Shown: piece after piece, positions 1 through 3,457 of the stretch | Layout: each line of letters starts with the position of its first letter | How positions within the stretch are numbered: position 1 is the first letter of the stretch | Source of the DNA: Euryarchaeota archaeon UBA40 | Lineage (GTDB): Archaea > Thermoplasmatota > Poseidoniia > Poseidoniales > Thalassarchaeaceae | Assembly: GCA_002506875.1 (NCBI GenBank) | Contig: DAYJ01000109.1 | Span: 1-5,732, forward strand | Direction of reading: 5' to 3' | Length of the DNA stretch: 5,732 nucleotides | The notes under the pieces: generated by a model | The model's input: the letters and a program-made list of their open reading frames with translations, nothing else | Database searches by the model: none | What the model was told of the DNA's origin: nothing | Program-made: the position numbers and the translations under genes

Positions 1-560
1 AAACAGTCGAGCCTAAAGTCGAAGTTATTGGAGAAGAGAAGTTGTTGGTTGCTGAACAGATTGTTCGAGTTGAACCGACCATTGAGCTTGTCTCTGAACC
101 CGTGAATGAGGAAGAAGAAGTCGAAGAAGTTCAGGAAAAAACCGCAATTGCTCCAACAATCAAGGGTGTTATTCCTGTGCGGCCAACTAACATGCCTGCA
201 ACAGCTGAAGTCGACCCGCGAACCGGTCGATGGATGATCAATGGAGTTCCTGTTGGAGCGAAATTAGGCTCCACTGGAATTGCATCCCGTGAAGAATCTG
301 TACGGGTTGGTATGGATCCAATTTCTGAGAGTAAGAAGCCATCTGATATCCCCTTTGAATCCGAGATTTCTAACACGCATGCATCTGAATCAGGACCTGA
401 AGAGGCGAAAGATGCAGAGATTCCCAATGTCCCGACTAAGGATGGACAAGCTGGAATCCCTCAACTCCCTACTGCACCTGAACCTGGTTCTCGTCCAGTT
501 GCTGAACGTCCGAAGCCGCGTAATGACGAAATCCAGTTGCCAGATATGCCGAAGTTTTGA
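1..560 (+). CDS. Acidic low-complexity protein, C-terminal part (5' end outside window)
   Basis: The frame is open from the left edge (first whole codon at position 3) to a TGA at 558-560, giving 185 visible residues. A TTG at 42 could be read as a start, but the open frame upstream has the same Glu/Val/Pro-rich character, so it is more likely an internal Leu. The visible part has no membrane segment or recognisable catalytic motif. It begins with a Glu/Val/Pro-rich stretch containing a run of acidic residues (NEEEEVEEVQE), then has a short ordered-looking patch (DPRTGRWMINGVPVG), and ends in a Pro/Ser/Glu-rich tail, so most of it is probably disordered. The D-x-x-T-G-x-W patch loosely resembles the Trp-containing acidic tail of the repeat protein at 3458-5732. 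It lies 61 bases upstream of tatC on the same strand. A TatA/TatB-type partner with a long acidic tail is possible from context alone, but the diagnostic N-terminal helix is not in view. I do not recognise the family. Confidence 0.7.
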   Translation, partial: TVEPKVEVIGEEKLLVAEQIVRVEPTIELVSEPVNEEEEVEEVQEKTAIAPTIKGVIPVRPTNMPATAEVDPRTGRWMINGVPVGAKLGSTGIASREESVRVGMDPISESKKPSDIPFESEISNTHASESGPEEAKDAEIPNVPTKDGQAGIPQLPTAPEPGSRPVAERPKPRNDEIQLPDMPKF

Positions 561-610
561 GTGCGTCTTCCATGCGAAGGCACATGAGTGGACAAGGTAC
601 CTCGCAGGTT

Positions 611-616
611 GAGGGG
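611..616 (+). promoter_or_regulatory. Ribosome binding site of tatC
   Basis: GAGGGG lies 5 bases before the ATG at 622, a reasonable Shine-Dalgarno-like match and spacing. It supports 622 rather than a later internal start; a second ATG follows directly at 625 and cannot be excluded. Confidence 0.4.
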
Positions 617-621
617 CATCC

Positions 622-1395
622 ATGATGAGGGTCGAGGAAGAACCGTTTCTGATTCTTCGTTCCATCGGTGCAAGGCTTCGAGTTCGAATTGGCCTCATCG
701 CAGGTGTCGCGATGGTGGGATTAGTGATTGGTTACCCGGTTGCGGGTGAAGGATTGGAGTGGTTACTCTCATCTTCCTTCCTCCCTGATGATGCCTCAAT
801 CGTGGTCCTCCATCCCATGGAAGTTATCCTTCTTCGCTTGCGTATCGCGAGCTATGTTGGTTTGGCCTTAGCGTTACTCGTATTCAGTATTGATTTACTA
901 AGAATGGGAAGTGGTTCTGAATTGGTTGAGGATACCTTATCTGATCTCAATGAGTCAATAATCCCTCATGTTGGTTCGGCTATCCTAGTGGTTCTATGTT
1001 CTCTTGGACTAGCTGGTATGGGGCTTCTATATTCCTTCGAGTTCGTAGTCCCTCTTCTTCTTCAGTACCTTAGTGCAGATGCAAGTTCGTTTGGTCTTTC
1101 GACGACTTGGCAACTGGAGGCTTGGGCTGGCTTCATTCTGTCCCTTATCGGTGCGAGCGTCTTAGTATTCCAAACCCCTATGCTCGTGTTTAGCCTGTTG
1201 AGGTCAGGAACCATTACGCGTCAAGGAGTCACTTCGAGACGTAGGGAGATTTGGTTTGCGACAGCGGTATTCTCTATGCTAGTAAGCCCCCCTGATCCTC
1301 TCTCATTATTGCTTATCGCACTTCCAGTAGTGCTTTTGATGGAAGCAACCCTGCTCCTTGATTTTGTTCTCAGGCGACTTTATTCGCAACGGTGA
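622..1395 (+). CDS. tatC: Twin-arginine translocase subunit TatC (divergent)
   Basis: TatC is the membrane receptor of the Tat pathway: it recognises twin-arginine signal peptides and, with TatA-type partners, moves folded proteins across the cytoplasmic membrane. This 257-residue product has the family's length and six-helix pattern: helices near 23-40, 69-90, 115-137, 165-190, and two short ones near 211-221 and 226-246. Family landmarks visible in order are the HPME segment (64-67), an Asn-Glu before helix 3 (110-111, perhaps matching E. coli E103), GMGLLYSFEFVVP (132-144), and the C-terminal SRRRE...SPPDPLS...ALPVVLLMEA block (205-242), with D225 matching the conserved Asp of the TPPD motif. 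Two landmarks are degraded. The N-terminal HL-x-ELR-x-R motif reads ILRSIGARLRVR, and the FEVP Glu of helix 4 (E. coli E170) is Gln in VFQTP (Q184). The next gene, purE, starts 31 bases after the stop. The family call is secure from the overall pattern; whether it is the main TatC or a specialised paralogue is open. Confidence 0.88.
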   Translation: MMRVEEEPFLILRSIGARLRVRIGLIAGVAMVGLVIGYPVAGEGLEWLLSSSFLPDDASIVVLHPMEVILLRLRIASYVGLALALLVFSIDLLRMGSGSELVEDTLSDLNESIIPHVGSAILVVLCSLGLAGMGLLYSFEFVVPLLLQYLSADASSFGLSTTWQLEAWAGFILSLIGASVLVFQTPMLVFSLLRSGTITRQGVTSRRREIWFATAVFSMLVSPPDPLSLLLIALPVVLLMEATLLLDFVLRRLYSQR

Positions 1396-1426
1396 ACGCT
1401 TTGAACCGACTGCATAGCGGCATGGC

Positions 1427-1912
1427 ATGGACATTACCATTGTACTGGGTAGCCGGTCTGATATGCCGGTTGCAGATAAGGCCGCTAAGATTCTTGACAC
1501 ATTCGATGTGAAGTATCAGATTCGTGTTGCTAGTGCTCATCGTTCCCCAAAGTATCTCGAAGGGATCGTTGATACTGCTGAGGAAGATGGTTGCCATGTT
1601 TACATTGGGATGGCAGGTGTTGCTGCAGCGCTTCCCGGCGTCCTTGCTTCTATGACTCCTAAACCGGTCATCGGTGTTCCTGTTGGCAGCAAGGTGCCCT
1701 ATGATAGCCTCCTAAGCATTGTTCAGATGCCTCCTGGGATGCCTGTTGCGACTGTGGGGGTGGATCGTGGCGACAACGCTGCGTTACTTGCTCTACAGAT
1801 TATTGCGGCCATCAACCCTGAGATCGCTGCAGCGGTCATCGAGTATCGTGAGATGAGGACAAACGCCGTGATTGCTGACGATCAGGCTCTTCAGGAAGAG
1901 CGCGGTGCTTAG
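1427..1912 (+). CDS. purE: 5-(carboxyamino)imidazole ribonucleotide mutase / AIR carboxylase catalytic subunit PurE
   Basis: PurE makes carboxyaminoimidazole ribonucleotide (CAIR) in de novo IMP synthesis, in the cytoplasm. Class I enzymes rearrange N5-CAIR supplied by PurK; class II enzymes carboxylate AIR directly with CO2. The 161-residue product is full length for the family. Visible motifs are LGSRSD (7-12, phosphate and nucleotide binding), SAHRSP (36-41) with H38 matching the catalytic E. coli H45, GMAGVAAALPG (61-71), KPVIGVPV (79-86), and SIVQMPPGMPVATVGVDRG (97-115) followed by NAALLALQI. The SAHR motif is class I-like, but the second conserved His of bacterial class I enzymes (AAHLPG, E. 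coli H75) is Ala68 here. No purK is in the window. The ATG at 1427 places the LGSRSD motif at the usual distance from the start; the ATG at 1422 is in another frame. The stop is followed after 9 bases by guaA, so the two are probably one transcript. Confidence 0.95.
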   Translation: MDITIVLGSRSDMPVADKAAKILDTFDVKYQIRVASAHRSPKYLEGIVDTAEEDGCHVYIGMAGVAAALPGVLASMTPKPVIGVPVGSKVPYDSLLSIVQMPPGMPVATVGVDRGDNAALLALQIIAAINPEIAAAVIEYREMRTNAVIADDQALQEERGA

Positions 1913-1916
1913 GTGG
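1911..1916 (+). promoter_or_regulatory. Ribosome binding site that decides the guaA start
   Basis: AGGTGG overlaps the purE stop codon and sits 5 bases before the ATG at 1922. This favours ATG 1922 over the in-frame GTG at 1913, which itself lies inside the AGGTGG and would have no such site at proper spacing. Confidence 0.45.
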
Positions 1917-1921
1917 TCGGA

Positions 1922-2866
1922 ATGGATACGCAGATGCTCATTGATGAGGCGGTTGAGACACTCACGTCACAAATCGATGATACAGCAATTATTGCGTGTA
2001 GCGGTGGTATCGATAGTACTGTGGCCGCTGTTTTGGCAAATCGTGCCGTTGGGTCCATGCTTCATTGCGTCTATGTCGATACAGGTTTCATGCGTAAGGG
2101 TGAGACCGAAGAAGTTGCAGAGATGCTCAATGACCTTGGTCTAAACCTCAAGGTAGTCGATGCAAGTGATCGTTTCTTCAAACATCTTGAGGGCGTTACG
2201 GATCCGGAGGATAAGCGTAAGGTCATCGGTGAGCAGTTCATCCGCGTTTTTGAGGAGGAGCAGGTTACGATTGGTGCGAAGTATCTCGTTCAAGGCACCA
2301 TTGCACCTGACTGGATTGAGTCGGGTGGTGGCAATCGTGAGACAATCAAGTCGCATCACAATGTAGGAGGGCTTCCGGAAGATATCGATCTCGTTGTTGT
2401 CGAGCCTCTTCGAGAGTTCTACAAGGATGAGGTTCGTTCCATTGCGCGGATTCTTGAGATTCCTTCTTCAGAGAGGCAGCCATTTCCAGGGCCTGGATTG
2501 GCAGTCCGCGTACTCGGTGATTTGACGCGTGATCGAGTTGCCACCTGTAGGGAAGCGTGTCATATCGTAGAGGAAGATCTCCGAGCAGCAGCAGCAGCAG
2601 GTAAGTGCGATATCCCTTGGCAATACTTCGCAGCACTCCTTCCAGTTCGAAGTGTCGGTGTACATGGCGATACACGAGTCCATGGTGAGACCATCGTGGT
2701 CCGTGCAGTACATAGTCTCGATGGGATGTCTGCACATTATGCTCCGATTCCTCATGATGTGCTCGCTGCAATCTCCACGAAGATTACGAATGCGTTGAAG
2801 GGAAGCGTCAATCGTGTGGTGTATGATATCACACATAAGCCGCCTGGTACAATTGAGTGGGAGTAA
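1922..2866 (+). CDS. guaA: GMP synthase (glutamine-hydrolysing), ATP-pyrophosphatase subunit
   Basis: This is the ATP-PPase half of GMP synthase: it adenylates XMP and aminates it to GMP. In most bacteria it is fused to a class I glutaminase. Here the 314-residue product starts directly in the ATP-PPase domain, the split arrangement typical of archaea, so ammonia must come from a separately encoded glutaminase that is not in this window. Motifs from ATG 1922: PP-loop SGGIDS (27-32), VDTGFMRKGE (52-61), QGTIAPDWIESG (124-135), IKSHHNVGGLP (142-152), PLREFYKDEVR (162-172), then the C-terminal dimerisation domain with RQPFPGPGLAVRVLG (185-199), LPVRSVGVHGD (240-250) and the terminal KPPGTIEWE, so it is complete. 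A GTG at 1913 would add three residues; ATG 1922 is preferred because of the AGGTGG just before it. A five-codon GCA run gives Ala222-226 in a loop of the dimerisation domain. It follows purE by 9 bases, a pairing that joins IMP synthesis and the GMP branch. Confidence 0.96.
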   Translation: MDTQMLIDEAVETLTSQIDDTAIIACSGGIDSTVAAVLANRAVGSMLHCVYVDTGFMRKGETEEVAEMLNDLGLNLKVVDASDRFFKHLEGVTDPEDKRKVIGEQFIRVFEEEQVTIGAKYLVQGTIAPDWIESGGGNRETIKSHHNVGGLPEDIDLVVVEPLREFYKDEVRSIARILEIPSSERQPFPGPGLAVRVLGDLTRDRVATCREACHIVEEDLRAAAAAGKCDIPWQYFAALLPVRSVGVHGDTRVHGETIVVRAVHSLDGMSAHYAPIPHDVLAAISTKITNALKGSVNRVVYDITHKPPGTIEWE

Positions 2867-2924
2867 CTCAATCTTCTAATTGACCCGATTCATTCATGAA
2901 TGGAAGGGCGGTGGGCGGCATGCT

Positions 2925-3000
2925 GCCGAGATAGCTTAGTTGGTGGAGCGGCGGACTGTTAATCCGCAGGTCGTGGGTTCGAATCCCTCTCTCGGCGCCA
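2925..3000 (+). tRNA. tRNA-Asn (anticodon GTT)
   Basis: A full cloverleaf can be folded by hand. The acceptor stem GCCGAGA (2925-2931) pairs perfectly with TCTCGGC (2990-2996). The D arm is GCTT...GAGC. The anticodon stem GCGGA/TCCGC encloses the loop CTGTTAA, with GTT at 2958-2960 (Asn). The T loop is TTCGAAT, the discriminator is G (2997), and CCA is encoded at 2998-3000. There is no intron. The T stem GTGGG/CCCTC has one T-T mismatch at positions 50/64. The gene lies 58 bases after the guaA stop on the same strand. It could be read through from the purine operon; I see no convincing TATA box at the expected distance upstream. Confidence 0.97.
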
Positions 3001-3019
3001 ATTTCTAATCCGGCGACAA

Positions 3020-3037
3020 CACGATTTCCAAATCGTG
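3020..3037. repeat. 18-base inverted repeat downstream of tRNA-Asn
   Basis: CACGATTT-CC-AAATCGTG is a perfect 8-base inverted repeat around two bases. As RNA it could form a 7-base-pair hairpin with a TCCA loop; as DNA it is a near-continuous palindrome of the kind bound by dimeric regulators. It lies 20 bases after the tRNA and about 100 bases before the first small ORF. No T-run follows it, so it is not a typical terminator. Its role is unknown. Confidence 0.5.
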
Positions 3038-3094
3038 AAAGTGTAATATGTTCGCAGTAACACATTTTCCGGCGTATGGGGGAAAACAGCGCCT

Positions 3095-3103
3095 AAAGTA
3101 TAG
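3095..3103 (+). promoter_or_regulatory. Possible TATA box for the small ORF pair
   Basis: AAAGTATAG is the best TATA-like element in the gene-free stretch 3001-3135. It would place a transcription start about 25 bases downstream, near 3125, just before the ATG at 3136, giving the short leader common in archaea. The match is weak and no clear BRE is visible. Confidence 0.22.
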
Positions 3104-3135
3104 CACGCCGATGGCAGGTTATGTATGGAAGTACA

Positions 3136-3297
3136 ATGATGGCCACCTTAATGTCGATAGTTTTAGTCGGATTCTTTTCTCCAACTGCTGGAATCCTGAT
3201 GATTGCCTCAAGCGTATTTGGAGTGCTAGTGTTCTTCAGAGTTCAGAGTCTGAAGAATATCTCAGTTCACACCAAGTATGTCCCGCGAGAGATTTGA
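3136..3297 (+). CDS. Small hydrophobic membrane protein, unknown family
   Basis: This frame encodes 53 residues from ATG ATG GCC to TGA. An in-frame ATG at 3121 would add five residues. Residues 5-34 are strongly hydrophobic (LMSIVLVGFF, then SPTAG, then ILMIASSVFGVLVFF). They suggest either one long membrane helix or a tight hairpin of two short ones turning at Pro16-Gly19. The remaining 19 residues are hydrophilic and basic (RVQSLK, HTKYVPRE), which by the positive-inside rule would be cytoplasmic. A GGAAG at 3127-3131 lies 4 bases before the ATG. The next frame starts at 3278 and overlaps by 20 bases. I do not recognise the family. The competing 90-residue frame over the same DNA has no hydrophobic segment or recognisable domain. 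It could instead be the first half of one ~106-residue protein broken by a one-base shift near 3287-3293. Confidence 0.5.
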   Translation: MMATLMSIVLVGFFSPTAGILMIASSVFGVLVFFRVQSLKNISVHTKYVPREI

Positions 3298-3457
3298 ATC
3301 GGATGTTATCGGTGAATTGATGATTTCTAAATATTCAACAGTTTCATCCAATGATTTGGATACTTTACCGAGTAATCATAGTTCTAATGCCCTTTTACAG
3401 GCTACTGAGTGGACAATGATGATTGCTACATGGGTAAACAAAGGCGTGTTTCGCTAA
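3278..3457 (+). CDS. Small protein of 59 residues, overlapping the preceding ORF, unknown family
   Basis: ATG at 3278 to TAA at 3455-3457 encodes 59 residues, starting MSRERFESDVIGELMISKYS. The N-terminal third looks like an amphipathic helix, the middle is Ser/Asn/Asp-rich and probably a flexible loop (STVSSNDLDTLPSNHSSN), and the C-terminal third (LLQATEWTMMIATWVNKGVFR) looks like a second amphipathic helix ending in basic residues. The start lies 20 bases inside the preceding small ORF, an arrangement compatible with translational coupling. An internal ATG at 3320 would give a 45-residue version. The stop codon abuts the stop codon of the convergent repeat-protein gene with no base between. 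No family is recognised. The acidic/basic RERFESD start would also read naturally as a continuation of the upstream KYVPRE tail, so a frameshifted single gene is a real alternative. Confidence 0.42.
   Translation: MSRERFESDVIGELMISKYSTVSSNDLDTLPSNHSSNALLQATEWTMMIATWVNKGVFR

Larger units (their letters stand above)
3001..3135. other. Gene-free stretch between tRNA-Asn and the small ORFs
   Basis: No credible coding frame or RNA fold is seen apart from the inverted repeat at 3020-3037 and the weak TATA-like element at 3095-3103. No copy of the tRNA 3' end is found here or elsewhere in the window, so nothing marks an integrated element. Confidence 0.5.

Noticed and set aside
42..560. TTG at 42 as the true start of the first gene
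   Set aside because: The same frame stays open to the window edge with identical acidic character, so the gene most likely starts further left.
2584..2598. Five GCA codons in a row in guaA as a functional microsatellite
   Set aside because: It is a short in-frame Ala run in a variable loop of the dimerisation domain; slippage would add or remove whole codons only in multiples of three, and nothing suggests a switch.
2891..2902. 12-base palindrome CATTCATGAATG between guaA and tRNA-Asn
   Set aside because: It is short and AT-rich, with no T-run and no loop as a hairpin; it could arise by chance, so it is not called as a terminator or operator.
2868..3065. Minus-strand ORF of 65 codons containing GIRTHDLRINSPPLHQL
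   Set aside because: It is the antisense of the tRNA-Asn gene; this RTHDLRIN-type peptide is a well-known false protein produced by translating tRNAs backwards.
2925..3135. tRNA-Asn as the attachment site of an integrated element
   Set aside because: No direct repeat of the tRNA 3' end, integrase or recombinase is present in the window.
3048..3320. Plus-strand ORF of 90 codons
   Set aside because: It has an odd composition without hydrophobic or domain structure, and it overlaps in other registers the 53- and 59-residue frames, which look more protein-like.
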